From Mesorhizobium loti CJ3sym (lineage in GTDB: Bacteria; Pseudomonadota; Alphaproteobacteria; Rhizobiales; Rhizobiaceae): 64,000 nucleotides of DNA. Position 1 is the stretch's first letter. Each line of letters opens with the position of its first letter. The translations under genes were made by a program, and so were the position numbers. This document shows positions 33,592 to 43,576 of the stretch, one piece after another. Under the pieces are notes generated by a model, which saw nothing but the letters and a program-made list of their open reading frames with translations, made no database searches and had not been told where the DNA came from. The stretch lies in the NCBI RefSeq assembly GCF_000472785.1, contig NZ_AXAL01000001.1, positions 688,078 to 752,077 of the forward strand, given 5' to 3'.

Positions 33592-34749
33592 ATGCAAAAT
33601 AGCACCGTGCTGATCACCGGGGCGCGTGCCCCTGTCGCACTGCACCTGGCGCGCCTGCTTCACGCCGCCGGGCTGCGTGTCGTCCTTGCAGACAGCCCGG
33701 CGCATCCGATCGCCGCCGCGAGCACTGCCTGCGCCGCCTATTTCCGTCTGCCGCCGGCGCGCTTTGCCGGGCATGCCTATGGCGAGGCGGTGGAAGCGCT
33801 GGTGCGCAGCGAAGGCATCGATCTCGTCATCCCGACCTGCGAGGAAATCTTCTATCTCAGCCAGGTCTGGCGCGACCGCGCCATGCCGGCCCGACTGTTC
33901 GCGCCCGATATGGCGCTGCTGGCACAGGTCCATGACAAGCATGCGTTCATGCGACTGGCCGAAAGCCTCGGCCTTGCCGTGCCGGAGACAGCGCTGCTGC
34001 AAAGCAGGGATGATCTGCGAGCCGTGCGTGGTCAGTCTCGCGAGCTGGTGTTCAAACCGGTCTGGTCGCGTTTTGCCAGCCATGTCTTGCTGCGCCCCTC
34101 GCCGGAAAAGCTCGATGCGATCGACCCTTCGCCAGCAATCCCATGGGTGGCACAGCGCTTTGTCGACGGCGACGAGATCAGTGCCTATGCGGTGGCGGTG
34201 AAAGGCGACCTCAAGGCGCTGGGGCTCTATCGTTCGCTCTACCGCGCCGGCAAGGGCGCCGGCATCTGCTTTGAGCTGGTCGCCGATCCCGTCGCGCGGG
34301 ATTTCATCGAAAGCTTCGTGGCAGGCACAGGCTGGACCGGCCAGATCTCCTTCGACCTGACGCGCGAACAGGGCGGTCGTATCCTGCCGCTCGAATGCAA
34401 TCCCCGCGCCACAAGCGGCCTGCATTTCTTTCGCGATCCGCAACGCTTCGCCAAAGCCGTGCTCGCCGATGGCGACGAGGTGATGCCGGACGTCGAGGTG
34501 CCCCAAACGGTGCGGCTGGCGATGTGGATCTACGGATTTCCGGTCGCTTTGCGATCGCAAGAGATCGGGCGTTTCAACAAGGCGATGCGCGAAGCCGGCG
34601 AACTGCTCGACTGGCCCGGCGACCCCGCGCCGAAACGGGCGCAATGGCGCGCCTTGGCCGAGATCGCCGGCACGGCACTGCGCCAGCGCATCAGCCTGCA
34701 AGCAGCATCGACGCGCGACATCGAATGGAACGGACCGCTTCAGGATTGA
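33592..34749 (+). CDS. ATP-grasp family protein
   Basis: 385 residues. The N-terminal Rossmann-like domain (STVLITGARAPVALHLARLL) and a segment IDLVIPTCEEIFYLSQVW resemble the pre-ATP-grasp region of carbamoyl-phosphate-synthase-like ligases. The ATP-grasp core has ELVFKPVWSRFASHVLLR, WVAQRFVDGDEISAYAV and the metal-binding GRILPLECNPRATSGLHFF. Such proteins join a carboxylate to an amine or thiol. It is convergent with the six-gene KAS III-Rieske operon (34817-41012) and may act in the same pathway, although it is transcribed separately. Confidence 0.78.
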   Translation: MQNSTVLITGARAPVALHLARLLHAAGLRVVLADSPAHPIAAASTACAAYFRLPPARFAGHAYGEAVEALVRSEGIDLVIPTCEEIFYLSQVWRDRAMPARLFAPDMALLAQVHDKHAFMRLAESLGLAVPETALLQSRDDLRAVRGQSRELVFKPVWSRFASHVLLRPSPEKLDAIDPSPAIPWVAQRFVDGDEISAYAVAVKGDLKALGLYRSLYRAGKGAGICFELVADPVARDFIESFVAGTGWTGQISFDLTREQGGRILPLECNPRATSGLHFFRDPQRFAKAVLADGDEVMPDVEVPQTVRLAMWIYGFPVALRSQEIGRFNKAMREAGELLDWPGDPAPKRAQWRALAEIAGTALRQRISLQAASTRDIEWNGPLQD

Positions 34750-34816
34750 AGCAAATGATTCCGCAAACGCGCCTATCCCTTTGTTCAGGCGAGTTTTTCT
34801 GACTGTCCGTAGAGAC

Positions 34817-35812
34817 CTACAGTTCTATCCGGTGAACGCGCGGCTCCGCCGCGGCCGATGGCATCTTGCCGTCCATGATCGCGGCGATGTCGCGCCGCAG
34901 GAAATCCAGCGGCCCGATAGCAGGCAACACCTGAGGCGGACAGCGCGCATTGTCGCTCGCCGATTTCAACACCTTGCGATCCTGCTCCAGCGCAATGTTG
35001 AACAGCGGTTTGAAGGCGAGCGCCTTGAGATGACCAAAGCCACCCTGGCGCTGGCCGATCAGCCAGCCGACGCCCTCGACGGTCTGCTCATCGGCCTGGC
35101 GCAGATGAAAAGTCGTCGCCAGCGCGAGCCCGCCCTTGCCCCAATATTCCAGCTCGGCGATGCCGGGATAACGGAAGCGACCAATGGTTTTGGTCCGCTC
35201 TCCTTCCAAAAGCCGGCTGATCAAGCCCTGCTGGCGCTCTTCACCGATGTAGCAGGCCTCGACCCAGCCCTCGCCGCCGGTGACCTCGACCTGAACCAGA
35301 TGGCGTTTGGCGCTGAGGCCGCGCAGCAGACCTTTGTGGGTGAAATGCGTGTGCGTGGCATCGAGGATGTTTTCCGCCGCATCGATGACCGTCGACTGCG
35401 TCGAAGAACGCACGCGCCGCACGATCACATCCTTGCCTTGCATGCAGTGCAGGTAGGGTTCGCCGGTGGGCGTACCGATCGCGACGAAGACGACGCCGTC
35501 GCGCTCGATCGCATGATAGCGCCGCACCCTGTAATGCGGCATCTCGCCGACATGGCCGGGAATGGCGGTGCAGCGGCCGTCGCCGTCGAAGCGCCAGCCA
35601 TGATAGGGACATTCGATCTCGCCCCGGATGACCTTGCCGGTCGACAATTCGACCAGACGGTGCGCGCAACGGTCGAAAAGGGCCGATATGCCGGTGCTCG
35701 AACGAAACAGCACGATCGGCGCGCCATCAAGCAGGACACGCCAGGGCTTGCGGCCGATATCGGCCGACAGCGCCACCGCCTGCCAGAGATCCTTCTTCGC
35801 GGGAAGACTCAC
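34817..35812 (-). CDS. Rieske non-heme iron oxygenase
   Basis: 331 residues. The Rieske [2Fe-2S] site is C49-x-H51 ... C68-x2-H71 (CAHRL, CPYHGW). The mononuclear iron ligands fit N148-x2-D151-x2-H154-x4-H159 ([13 protein letters not shown]), the vanillate-demethylase/aromatic-oxygenase pattern. It is the last gene of the operon; its GTG overlaps the TGA of the GNAT-like gene. It may hydroxylate or demethylate the product assembled by the upstream enzymes. A partner reductase is not encoded here. Confidence 0.85.
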   Translation of the reverse strand: MSLPAKKDLWQAVALSADIGRKPWRVLLDGAPIVLFRSSTGISALFDRCAHRLVELSTGKVIRGEIECPYHGWRFDGDGRCTAIPGHVGEMPHYRVRRYHAIERDGVVFVAIGTPTGEPYLHCMQGKDVIVRRVRSSTQSTVIDAAENILDATHTHFTHKGLLRGLSAKRHLVQVEVTGGEGWVEACYIGEERQQGLISRLLEGERTKTIGRFRYPGIAELEYWGKGGLALATTFHLRQADEQTVEGVGWLIGQRQGGFGHLKALAFKPLFNIALEQDRKVLKSASDNARCPPQVLPAIGPLDFLRRDIAAIMDGKMPSAAAEPRVHRIEL

Positions 35813-36945
35813 AGTTCAAATCTCCGCAGCAGCGGTATGCCCACCAGCGCCAGAACCGTTTCCATGATCCGCACCGCCGCGCGGCGGCGGCGGGGCAAAT
35901 GGCCGACATAGACGGCGTTGTACTCGATTGCCGGCACGGCGCCGCGACGGCGTTTGAAATCGCCCGCACCGGCGCTCATGTTGAAGAACAGACCGCGCGC
36001 CGTGGCATGATCCTGCGCCATCGCCATCATCATGCGGTAGAGCGCGTCGCTGGCCGGCAGGCTGGTGTCGTAGCCGACGATGGGTTGGGTCAACGTCCCG
36101 CCATTCTCGAACAGGCCAGTGACCGCGACGAGCCTGCCACTGCCGTCACGCAAGCCGGCGAGCTGCAGGACGCCGCGCCGATGCATCTCACTGATGTAGC
36201 GTGCCGTGTAGTGCGGATTGAGCGGCGTGTATTTGTCAAGATAGAGCATGGCGTAGAGCTCTTCGCTCCTGGTGTAATCGGCTTCGGCAAAGTCGCTGTT
36301 GCCGACCCGTAGAAAGGGCGTCGCGCGCAATCGGGCGCGGTCGCGCTTCATGTCGCGTGTCATTGGCGGCGCAACACTGCGGTCGGCGAAGATATAGATC
36401 TGCCGCGCCGCCAGCATGCGAAAACCCTCCGCCTTCAGCGCCGCGATGGTCGAGGGATCGGCGATCTCATTGAGCGAACGGATGACGATGGCGCGGTCTG
36501 CAAAACGTTCCGTCAGACCGGCTCGTATCGCCGCGATCGCTATTCTATCGAGCCGCGGCACCGGATTGGTCGAATAGAGCCAGTTGTTGAGCTGCGCCTG
36601 GTGATCGAGACCGCTCGCTTTGACCAGCGGCGCGCAGGCTCGGATTAGCGCGCGAATTGTCCCCTGCAGCAATGGCACTGAGCTGAAGTTGCGCGTCTCG
36701 TCTATGGCATAGTCGATATAGGCGCTGGACGGACAGCAGATGTAGCAGTTGGGCGCCTCGCCGGCGTCGTTTAGCGTCAGCGGAAAGCTGCGCCCGGCGA
36801 CTTCGAAAGTCTCGACCCTGACCGTCAGGTTGCGCACGAGGTCGTGCACCGGGCTTTCGTTGAACAGCCCGACGAAGGCCTCGACCTGGAGCGGGCTGTT
36901 CTCGACGCGGTCGGCCTGGGTTTCGTCGAGGGTTGCGAGGCTCAT
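35809..36945 (-). CDS. GNAT/FemAB-like acyltransferase
   Basis: 378 residues. The C-terminal half resembles a GNAT or FemAB-type acyltransferase: [34 protein letters not shown], then [19 protein letters not shown], a likely acyl-CoA or acyl-carrier binding loop. The N-terminal half (residues 30-200) has no recognised domain. It could acylate an amine during assembly of the operon's product. Its ATG overlaps the upstream ligase stop (ATGA). Confidence 0.6.
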   Translation of the reverse strand: MSLATLDETQADRVENSPLQVEAFVGLFNESPVHDLVRNLTVRVETFEVAGRSFPLTLNDAGEAPNCYICCPSSAYIDYAIDETRNFSSVPLLQGTIRALIRACAPLVKASGLDHQAQLNNWLYSTNPVPRLDRIAIAAIRAGLTERFADRAIVIRSLNEIADPSTIAALKAEGFRMLAARQIYIFADRSVAPPMTRDMKRDRARLRATPFLRVGNSDFAEADYTRSEELYAMLYLDKYTPLNPHYTARYISEMHRRGVLQLAGLRDGSGRLVAVTGLFENGGTLTQPIVGYDTSLPASDALYRMMMAMAQDHATARGLFFNMSAGAGDFKRRRGAVPAIEYNAVYVGHLPRRRRAAVRIMETVLALVGIPLLRRFEL

Positions 36946-38204
36946 GGAGCCGCTCCTGGCGGCAGCCGACATTCTACCCGGCGTAGTTTGCGGCTGGTTT
37001 CCAGCGTCAGCGGCACACGAACGAGTTCGACTGTGGCGATTGACCGGCGCGCCGCGAGCAGCGCGCGTACTGCCCCCAGTGCGGCCTGCCCTGCATCATC
37101 GGCAAGGTCGGGCGCCAACCGCAATTCGACGGCATCGGGCGTGGTCTGGATCAACCGGAAATCGTCGATGCTCCGATCCGCCTTCAACACCGCGTTGCGC
37201 AAGACATCTGGTGTAATCTGGATCGGCCCATGCACGGATGCGAACCGGAAGGCATCATCCATGCGGCCGACAATCTCGTCCACCGTGCGCAGCGGCGAGC
37301 CGCAGCGACACGGTGCCTTGGACAGACGCAGCAGGTCGTTCATCCGATAGCGCGCCATGATCTGCGTGCGCCTGCGGAAAGCGGTGACCAGCGGCGTGAC
37401 CAGGCCGTCGCCGACCGGCTCGAATTCGAAATGCACCGAATCTTCCGCCAGATGCAGCCCGCCTTGCCGGCAGGTGACCGCGAACAGCCCTTCCGTCGCC
37501 ATGTAAATCTGATCGAGCGGAAGCGAGAAAGATGCCTCGATGACCGGCCTGTCGACGGGATCCAGCGTTTCGGCGGCCGAGAAGATTCGGACCGGCGACA
37601 ACTTGAATTTCTCGGCTGCGAAATGCCGCAGCATCTTCGGCGGCGCGATGATCACAGTCGGCGCAAAATCCTCAAGTTCCCTTCGCCAGCCTTCCGGACC
37701 AAGTGTCAGATCGAAGAATCCAAGCTCGACACGCCGGGATGTTTGGGCGCTGTCATAGAGCCCGGTGTTCTGCGGCAGAATCACGGCCACGCGTTGCCGG
37801 CGCCATAAAAGATCGGGAATGGCTTTTGCCAGGATCGCACCCAGCCAACGATATGTCTCGGCCTCGGAAATGACGAACAGGCCGCGATTGCCTGAAGTGC
37901 CGGTGCTGGCGCCAACGGTCAGGTCGCCGAGGCGGCCATCGGCGGAAGCCGCGGCCCAAGCATCGCTGGCCGACACGCCAGCTATGTTGAAGCGCTCGAA
38001 GTTCGCCATCAGCAGCACCTTGTCGGTGACCGGAAGATCGCCAAGGCCGCGCGGCGGTTTGCCGTAGAAAGGCGCCAACGGCAGGTCACGATCAAGCCAG
38101 CGTCGCAAGGCGCGAGCCTGCCAGCGCTCGAAGTTTTCGCGGCTCTTGCGCGACACCCATTGGGTGACGGCAAACGAGCCCAGTGCCTCAGTGAGCCCGT
38201 TCAT
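36942..38204 (-). CDS. PaaK/CoF-synthetase-like AMP-forming ligase
   Basis: 420-residue adenylate-forming enzyme of the phenylacetate-CoA ligase (PaaK)/F390-synthetase-related group. The ATP-binding P-loop is STGTSGNRG (100-108); [22 protein letters not shown] and [10 protein letters not shown] follow, and a C-terminal lid domain begins near residue 325. It would activate a carboxylic acid as acyl-AMP for thioester or amide formation. Its ATG overlaps the MBL hydrolase stop (ATGA). The acid substrate is unknown. Confidence 0.8.
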   Translation of the reverse strand: MNGLTEALGSFAVTQWVSRKSRENFERWQARALRRWLDRDLPLAPFYGKPPRGLGDLPVTDKVLLMANFERFNIAGVSASDAWAAASADGRLGDLTVGASTGTSGNRGLFVISEAETYRWLGAILAKAIPDLLWRRQRVAVILPQNTGLYDSAQTSRRVELGFFDLTLGPEGWRRELEDFAPTVIIAPPKMLRHFAAEKFKLSPVRIFSAAETLDPVDRPVIEASFSLPLDQIYMATEGLFAVTCRQGGLHLAEDSVHFEFEPVGDGLVTPLVTAFRRRTQIMARYRMNDLLRLSKAPCRCGSPLRTVDEIVGRMDDAFRFASVHGPIQITPDVLRNAVLKADRSIDDFRLIQTTPDAVELRLAPDLADDAGQAALGAVRALLAARRSIATVELVRVPLTLETSRKLRRVECRLPPGAAP

Positions 38205-39025
38205 TCGCCCCCGGCGTCCAGATCGTATGGCGTCGGAATGGGATCGTGGCAGAACATCACTTCGCCGCCGGCCGCAGCAAAGCGCCGCAGCATATCGCTG
38301 GTCGGCTCGATCGCAGCGAAATCCTCGGCCAGCAGGCTCGCCGGAAAGCCTGGCGTTCGATTCTGCAAGAGCGCCGTGACCAACCACTGCACATCGACCG
38401 CGTAAAGCAGCGGACGCTCCCTGTCGGGAAACAGCAGGCCGAACTGGCCATCGGCATGGCCGGGCAAATCAACGGCGACCACGCTGCCGTCGCCGAACAG
38501 ATCGGCGCCGCCAGGAATGGCTCCGCGCGACCCGATCTGCTGCTTCGCCGACAGCCCGTCGAGCCGGGTCCCAAAATCGGCCGGGAACAGTTCGGTGAAG
38601 ACGCCATGATGCAAGTTCTGCCAGGCCGTCCGCACCTTCAGCCGCGACCAGGCAGCGTCGCTGGCGATGAAGCGGGCATTGGGAAACAGCGACAGGCCGG
38701 AAACGTGATCGGCATGGAAATGGGTGACGATGACGGTGCTGACATCCCGCGGTGTGAGACCGAATCGCGCCAGCAGCGGCAGCGGTTGTTCTGATGCGTT
38801 GAGCTGCGGCTTCAGCACCGCGCCATAGAGGTGCAGCGCTTTGCCTCTATGGTCGCCACTGATGGCCTGCGGCGTATAGCCCGTATCGATCAGCACCGGG
38901 CCGGCCTGTGGATGGATGATGAGGCCATAGCGGACACGCAGCCGGACGCTGCGCCAGCTGCCGCCGCGCAGGATCAACCTTTCGGCGGCACTGACCCAGG
39001 CGCTGTTGGCAAAGACAATCTTCAC
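38201..39025 (-). CDS. MBL-fold metallo-hydrolase
   Basis: 274 residues. The zinc motif H102-x-H104-x-D106-H107 (VTHFHADHVSG) is followed by VDLPGHADGQFGLLF, carrying the third histidine, and YAVDVQWL with the bridging Asp. Members hydrolyse lactones, thioesters or beta-lactams. Within this operon it could release or edit an acyl thioester intermediate. The GTG start overlaps the SDR stop (GTGA). Confidence 0.85.
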   Translation of the reverse strand: MKIVFANSAWVSAAERLILRGGSWRSVRLRVRYGLIIHPQAGPVLIDTGYTPQAISGDHRGKALHLYGAVLKPQLNASEQPLPLLARFGLTPRDVSTVIVTHFHADHVSGLSLFPNARFIASDAAWSRLKVRTAWQNLHHGVFTELFPADFGTRLDGLSAKQQIGSRGAIPGGADLFGDGSVVAVDLPGHADGQFGLLFPDRERPLLYAVDVQWLVTALLQNRTPGFPASLLAEDFAAIEPTSDMLRRFAAAGGEVMFCHDPIPTPYDLDAGGE

Positions 39026-40026
39026 GCTGCCGCCCTCCCTGCGCCTTCCGCTTCGTTGCCGAATGTGCGGTCGAGCCCCTCCTCGAACGACACTTTCGGC
39101 GTCCAGCCAAGAATACGCCCAGCCTTGGAAATATCGAGGCTCTGAGCATAGGCGAACAGGCCAAGGCCATAACGGGTCGCCAGCGGCTCGGGACGACCCG
39201 GCAAGCGCAGCGCCACGGCCTCCATCACGCCCGCCGCCAGCATCGCCGGCCATAGCGGCATTTGTCGCCAACGCAGGGCCACGCCGGCACGTGCGCAGGC
39301 GCCTTCGGCGATGCGGCGCACCGGCAGCACCTCGCCACTGGAGACATTGAATATCTGGCCATCGACATCCCTTCTGCCCTCAAGCGCCGCGACCACCGCA
39401 TCGACGACATCATCGACATGGGTGAGGTCTATGCGCGCATGGCCGTCGCGAAACAGCGGCAGCGGCCGTTGTCGGGCAGCACCAAGCAGGCGCGGCAGCA
39501 GCGAACGGTCGCCTGCGCCATAGATGCCGCGCGGCCTCAAGATGACCGGCCCGACCTCGGGTGCCGCCAGCACGATCTTCTCGCCTTGCCGCTTGGTGCG
39601 GGCATAGGCGTTGACCGGCTCCGGCAAGATCATGTCCTCGGACACATCGAGCTGGTCGCGAAAGGCGAAACAGACCGAAGGGCTGGAGATGTGGACGAAG
39701 CGGCGCACGCCTTGCCGCTGCGCGAAATCGACGAGATTGCGGGTTGCCGTGACATTGGCCGTCTCGAAATCCGACAACCGGCCAAAGGGCGCCGAAAGTG
39801 CGGCGCAGTGGACGATGGCATCGGGCTCGCCAAAGGTAGCGTCGGTGGCGGCATCAAACGGTCGCGACAGGTCGCGGCGGACGACCGCATATCCTCCGGC
39901 ATCGAGCGCAGCGCAGCGTGCGGTGTCGCGGCCCTGAGCCATCACCTGCGTGCCAGTGGCTGCCAGCCTCGCCACGACATGCGCGCCGAGGAAGCCGCTG
40001 GCGCCGGTGACGAGCACGCGCCTCAT
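39022..40026 (-). CDS. NAD-dependent epimerase/dehydratase (extended SDR)
   Basis: 334-residue extended short-chain dehydrogenase of the 3-beta-HSD/OleD-like type. TGASGFLG (7-14) binds NAD(P), SS in HISSPSV (114-115) and Y141-x3-K145 form the active site, and the C-terminal domain includes RIDLTHVDDVVDAVVAAL. It would reduce or epimerise a beta-keto or sugar-like group, plausibly the ketone formed by the KAS III enzyme. Its ATG overlaps the KAS III stop (ATGA). Confidence 0.88.
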   Translation of the reverse strand: MRRVLVTGASGFLGAHVVARLAATGTQVMAQGRDTARCAALDAGGYAVVRRDLSRPFDAATDATFGEPDAIVHCAALSAPFGRLSDFETANVTATRNLVDFAQRQGVRRFVHISSPSVCFAFRDQLDVSEDMILPEPVNAYARTKRQGEKIVLAAPEVGPVILRPRGIYGAGDRSLLPRLLGAARQRPLPLFRDGHARIDLTHVDDVVDAVVAALEGRRDVDGQIFNVSSGEVLPVRRIAEGACARAGVALRWRQMPLWPAMLAAGVMEAVALRLPGRPEPLATRYGLGLFAYAQSLDISKAGRILGWTPKVSFEEGLDRTFGNEAEGAGRAAA

Positions 40027-41012
40027 GCCTGCAGCGCCATGCCGCCGAACGACACCCCGGCCGAGGTGCCCAGGAAGAGCACTTTTGCACCCGGCGTGAT
40101 GCGACCTTGCCGACGGGCTATGTCGAGTGCGAATGGAATGGAGGCGGCGATCTGGTTGCCATAACGCGCCGCGATATCGACGAGCTTCTCCGTGGCGAAG
40201 CCGGTCTGGCGCGCCATGTGGGCCAAGGCAAAGGGACTCGCCTGATGCGGCACGACGAGGCCAACCTCGTCTTGCCGCCATCCCGCCCGTTCGAGAAGGT
40301 CGCTGACGAAGCCGTTGAAATGGCGCGATGTCACGCGAAACAGCTCCTTGCCATCCATGTGGAACAGAGTGTGGCTGGCGAACTCCTGCGGCTGGCCGTG
40401 AAAATCGAAACGCGTGCCACCGGAGCCGATGCCGCAGGCATCATAGGCCGAGGGATAGGTGCGCATCAGATTGGCCACCACCTTGGCCTCCCCTGACGCC
40501 GACCGGCACAAGACAGCCGCCGCCGCGCCGTCGCCAAAGAGCGCGGCGATTTCCGGCTGGTCTTTCCATGGCAGAGCCCGCGAGGCGATTTCCGAAGAGA
40601 AGATCAGCGCCCGTTCGCATTGTCCGGCCTCGATCATGCGGCCGGCCGTCTCGAAAGCGGTGAGGAAGCCGAGGCAGGTGCTGTTGACGTCAAAGGCGGC
40701 GGCCGAGCCATCGGCCATGCCCAGACGCTGCATGACCAGCGGCGCGGTCGACGGCAGCGGCTGGTAAGGCACCCCGCAGCCGCCGATGATGAGATCGATT
40801 TCGCTGGCCTCGATTCTGGCATCGGCGAGCGCCAGACGGGCTGCCGTGCAGGCGAGGTCTACTTGCGATTCGCCTTCGCAAACATAGCGCTCGACGACGC
40901 CGGTGACGGCCTCCAACTGGCCGCGGCCAAGTCCCAATCTTTCGTCGAGCGCGAGCGATGTCACGCACGTTGCCGGAACGGCACGCCCGGTTCCGATGAT
41001 CTCGATCCGCAT
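40023..41012 (-). CDS. 3-oxoacyl-ACP synthase III family protein (FabH-like)
   Basis: 329 residues. The catalytic triad is C113 (DVNSTCLGFL), H256 (VVPHQASP) and N286 (RYGNQIAASIP), as in FabH. Condensing enzymes of this type join an acyl-CoA starter to malonyl-ACP or perform acyl transfer. Housekeeping fabD, fabG, acpP and fabF lie elsewhere (54757-58234), so this is a dedicated copy at the head of an accessory operon. The start at 41012 gives the canonical N-terminus MRIEIIGTGRAVPA; an upstream ATG at 41051 lacks a ribosome site. Confidence 0.85.
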   Translation of the reverse strand: MRIEIIGTGRAVPATCVTSLALDERLGLGRGQLEAVTGVVERYVCEGESQVDLACTAARLALADARIEASEIDLIIGGCGVPYQPLPSTAPLVMQRLGMADGSAAAFDVNSTCLGFLTAFETAGRMIEAGQCERALIFSSEIASRALPWKDQPEIAALFGDGAAAAVLCRSASGEAKVVANLMRTYPSAYDACGIGSGGTRFDFHGQPQEFASHTLFHMDGKELFRVTSRHFNGFVSDLLERAGWRQDEVGLVVPHQASPFALAHMARQTGFATEKLVDIAARYGNQIAASIPFALDIARRQGRITPGAKVLFLGTSAGVSFGGMALQA

Positions 41013-41113
41013 TCTCAGCCCGCCGTGAGAGTTGCTCTTCTTCCAACTCATAGATCGATGCTAGCAATTTATGGTGATATTCCGTCAACCGTCGTCGATG
41101 GTTAAGTTCTTAA

Positions 41114-41566
41114 ATGAACCAGGGAAGGTATACGCCCTTGCAAAGCTCGATCGGTCTTGCCTTGGTTTTGGTGCTTGGCGGAGGCACTTCTTGCTTTGCC
41201 AACACCGATTTTCTGAGAGTTTCGGTCGAGTGCCCGACCCCCGGCGGCAGCAAGATTCTCGAGACGATCGACGAAAAGCCCAACGGAAACCAGTCGCGCG
41301 TTTCGACATTCTACATGGATGGGCGGGTAGACAGGATCGCCGTGTCATTTTCCGAAGACGGGTCCAACTTCCGCGAGCAATTCGCACTCAGTCGTTCAAC
41401 AAGCGTCGGAACTAAGGAGTTTCCTGCGTTCCGCGCGCTCGAAGACCGTGCCAACGAACTGCTCAGATTCTTTTGCCAGGCCGATGCCGATACGGAAGCG
41501 AGGCAGCGGTATCTCGATCTGTTGAAGGCCAACCGGCAGTTTCTCAGCGAAGAGAAAGGCCAGTAA
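41114..41566 (+). CDS. Secreted hypothetical protein
   Basis: 150 residues with a signal peptide (SSIGLALVLVLGGGTSCFA). The mature part has two cysteines (VSVECPTPGG and RFFCQADAD) and a C-terminal amphipathic helix. No domain is recognised. It is divergent from the KAS III operon but separated by a short gap, so a shared promoter region is possible. Confidence 0.6.
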   Translation: MNQGRYTPLQSSIGLALVLVLGGGTSCFANTDFLRVSVECPTPGGSKILETIDEKPNGNQSRVSTFYMDGRVDRIAVSFSEDGSNFREQFALSRSTSVGTKEFPAFRALEDRANELLRFFCQADADTEARQRYLDLLKANRQFLSEEKGQ

Positions 41567-41602
41567 CAGCCAAACTCAAGAGATCCCGATTGGCGGGAGC
41601 TC

Positions 41603-42052
41603 TCAGGCCTTGCGCTCCCAGCGCCGGTCCGGCGTCTGCTGCCAGTAGGTCACGGCGTGGCCGGCATCCTTCATCACCTTCCAGTGCCCACGGGCCGCCT
41701 CGACCTGGGCGGCGTCGTGGCCGTCGAACAGGAACACGGCACGCTCATAGCCGCTGAGCTCAGGCGGCACCGCGCCGTCAACCAAGAACCTTATTTTGGC
41801 TTCGTTGGGGTTGCCGTAACCGGTGGTCAACAGGACAGGTTGTTCGCCGGGATAGGCTTCGCGGTCGGTCGCGTGCGCCAGGAACGAATCATCGCGGAAG
41901 GTCCACAGATGCTGGTCGAGCGCGTCGCGCCGTTCCTCGGTGCCGGTCTGCACAACGGCGCGCCAGCCGCGATCGACGCTGCGCTCGAGCAGGCCGGGCA
42001 GCGCATCCTCCAGCGTCGATTCGGTCAGATGGTAGAACAGCACGTCGGCCAT
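41603..42052 (-). CDS. holC: DNA polymerase III subunit chi
   Basis: 149 residues. HolC (chi) links the clamp loader to SSB. It has the family start DVLFYHLTESTLEDALPGLL, the helix DALDQHLWTFRDDSFLAH, and VFLFDGHDAAQVEAARGHW. It is 9 bases downstream of pepA, the same order as pepA-holC in many proteobacteria. Confidence 0.92.
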   Translation of the reverse strand: MADVLFYHLTESTLEDALPGLLERSVDRGWRAVVQTGTEERRDALDQHLWTFRDDSFLAHATDREAYPGEQPVLLTTGYGNPNEAKIRFLVDGAVPPELSGYERAVFLFDGHDAAQVEAARGHWKVMKDAGHAVTYWQQTPDRRWERKA

Positions 42053-42061
42053 GGAATGAGG

Positions 42062-43576
42062 TCAGCTTTCGTAGTGATCGCGCACCAGCCGGTCGAGCAG
42101 CCGTACGCCGAAGCCTGAACCCCAGGACTGGTTGATCTCGCTCGATGGCGCGCCCATCGCGGTGCCCGCAATGTCGAGATGCGCCCAGGGCGTATCCTTG
42201 ACGAAGCGCTGCAGGAATTGTGCCGCGATGATGGCACCGCCATAGCGGCCGCCGATGTTCTTCATGTCGGCGTTCTTGGAATCGATCAGCTTGTCGTATT
42301 CAGCACCAAGCGGCATGCGCCACAGCCGTTCCTGCGTCGCCTGCCCCGCCGCCGTCAGCCTTTCCGCCAATTCGTCGTTGTTGGAGAACAGGCCGGCATA
42401 GTGCAGGCCGAGCGCGACCATGATGGCACCGGTCAGCGTCGCCAGATTGACCATGAATTTCGGCTGGAAGCGATCGTTGCAATACCACAGCGCATCGGCC
42501 AGCACTAGGCGCCCTTCGGCGTCGGTGTTAAGCACCTCGATGGTCTGGCCCGACATCGAGGTGACGATGTCGCCGGGGCGCTGCGCATGGCCATCGACGG
42601 CGTTTTCGACAAGGCCGATGATACCAACGACATTGGCCTTGGCCTTGCGCGCGGCCAAGGCGTGCATGAGGCCGGTCACCGCGGCGGCACCACCCATGTC
42701 ACCCTTCATGTCCTCCATACCCGAAGCTGGCTTGATCGAATTGCCGCCGGTGTCGAAGGTGACGCCCTTGCCGACAAAGGCGACAGGGCTGTCCTTGGGC
42801 TTGCCGCCGTTCCACTGCATGATCGCCATGCGGGCGCCGCGAGGCGAGCCTTGGGCGACGCCGAGCAGCGAGCCCATGCCGAGCTTCTTCATCTCCTTTT
42901 CGGTCAGGATCTCGACCTTGACGCCGAGCGCCTCGAGTTCCTTGGCGTAGCCGGCGAACTCGACAGGTCCCAGCACATTTGCCGGTTCGTTGACTAGATC
43001 GCGCGCCAGAAGCACGCCGTCGACCACCGCCTCGACTTCCGCGAAGGCCTTCCTGGCACCTGCCGGGTCGGCGGTGTGGATGGTTACCTTGACCGGCTTC
43101 TTCGGATCGGCCTTCGCGTCATCCTTGTCCTTCCTGGTCTTGTACTTGTCGAAGGAATAGCCGCGCAGGAGAATGCCCGCCGCCAGGTTGGCGGCGTCCT
43201 TGCCGTCAGGCGAGGCTCCGACGAGGTCGAACACCACGGCGACGTCGGTTGCCTTGCGCAGCGACGCTGCAATGGTGCCGCCGAGTTTCAGCCAGGCGTA
43301 CTCGTCGAGCCCCGACACCTTGCCGGTACCGATCGCGATCAACCTGTCGAGCGACGTTGCTTCCGGCGCCAGAATCTCGACGACACCAGCGAACTTGCCC
43401 GTGAACTCTGCCACCGGGAAGGCCCGGTCCAGCGTCTTGCCGGGATCGTAGGCCCTGGCCGCATCGCTCAGGCCAGCGTCATCCGTCGACAGCACGAAGA
43501 CCGTGCCCTTTCTGTTCGCCGCCTGCTGAGGCGCGGCGAATTTTGCAAAGGCGATCGACGGTCTCGGGTTCATCAT
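42062..43576 (-). CDS. pepA: Leucyl aminopeptidase (cytosol aminopeptidase)
   Basis: 504-residue M17 aminopeptidase that removes N-terminal residues with two metal ions. The catalytic domain has [30 protein letters not shown] and the signature [16 protein letters not shown]. The N-terminal domain is the macro-like DNA-binding type. ATG 43576 follows AGCAGGA; a second ATG is the next codon. It is co-transcribed with holC. A palindrome lies about 80 bases upstream. Confidence 0.95.
   Translation of the reverse strand: MMNPRPSIAFAKFAAPQQAANRKGTVFVLSTDDAGLSDAARAYDPGKTLDRAFPVAEFTGKFAGVVEILAPEATSLDRLIAIGTGKVSGLDEYAWLKLGGTIAASLRKATDVAVVFDLVGASPDGKDAANLAAGILLRGYSFDKYKTRKDKDDAKADPKKPVKVTIHTADPAGARKAFAEVEAVVDGVLLARDLVNEPANVLGPVEFAGYAKELEALGVKVEILTEKEMKKLGMGSLLGVAQGSPRGARMAIMQWNGGKPKDSPVAFVGKGVTFDTGGNSIKPASGMEDMKGDMGGAAAVTGLMHALAARKAKANVVGIIGLVENAVDGHAQRPGDIVTSMSGQTIEVLNTDAEGRLVLADALWYCNDRFQPKFMVNLATLTGAIMVALGLHYAGLFSNNDELAERLTAAGQATQERLWRMPLGAEYDKLIDSKNADMKNIGGRYGGAIIAAQFLQRFVKDTPWAHLDIAGTAMGAPSSEINQSWGSGFGVRLLDRLVRDHYES

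Noticed and set aside
33436..34701. A 421-codon open frame on the minus strand
   Set aside because: It lies antisense to the ATP-grasp gene, has no recognisable domain, and is an effect of high GC. The plus-strand frame has ATP-grasp motifs.
34817..41012. Identity of the operon with the OleABCD olefin/beta-lactone pathway
   Set aside because: KAS III, SDR and AMP ligase recall OleA, OleD and OleC, but the ligase is PaaK-like, the condensing enzyme is FabH-like, an OleB hydrolase is missing, and Rieske and GNAT genes are extra.
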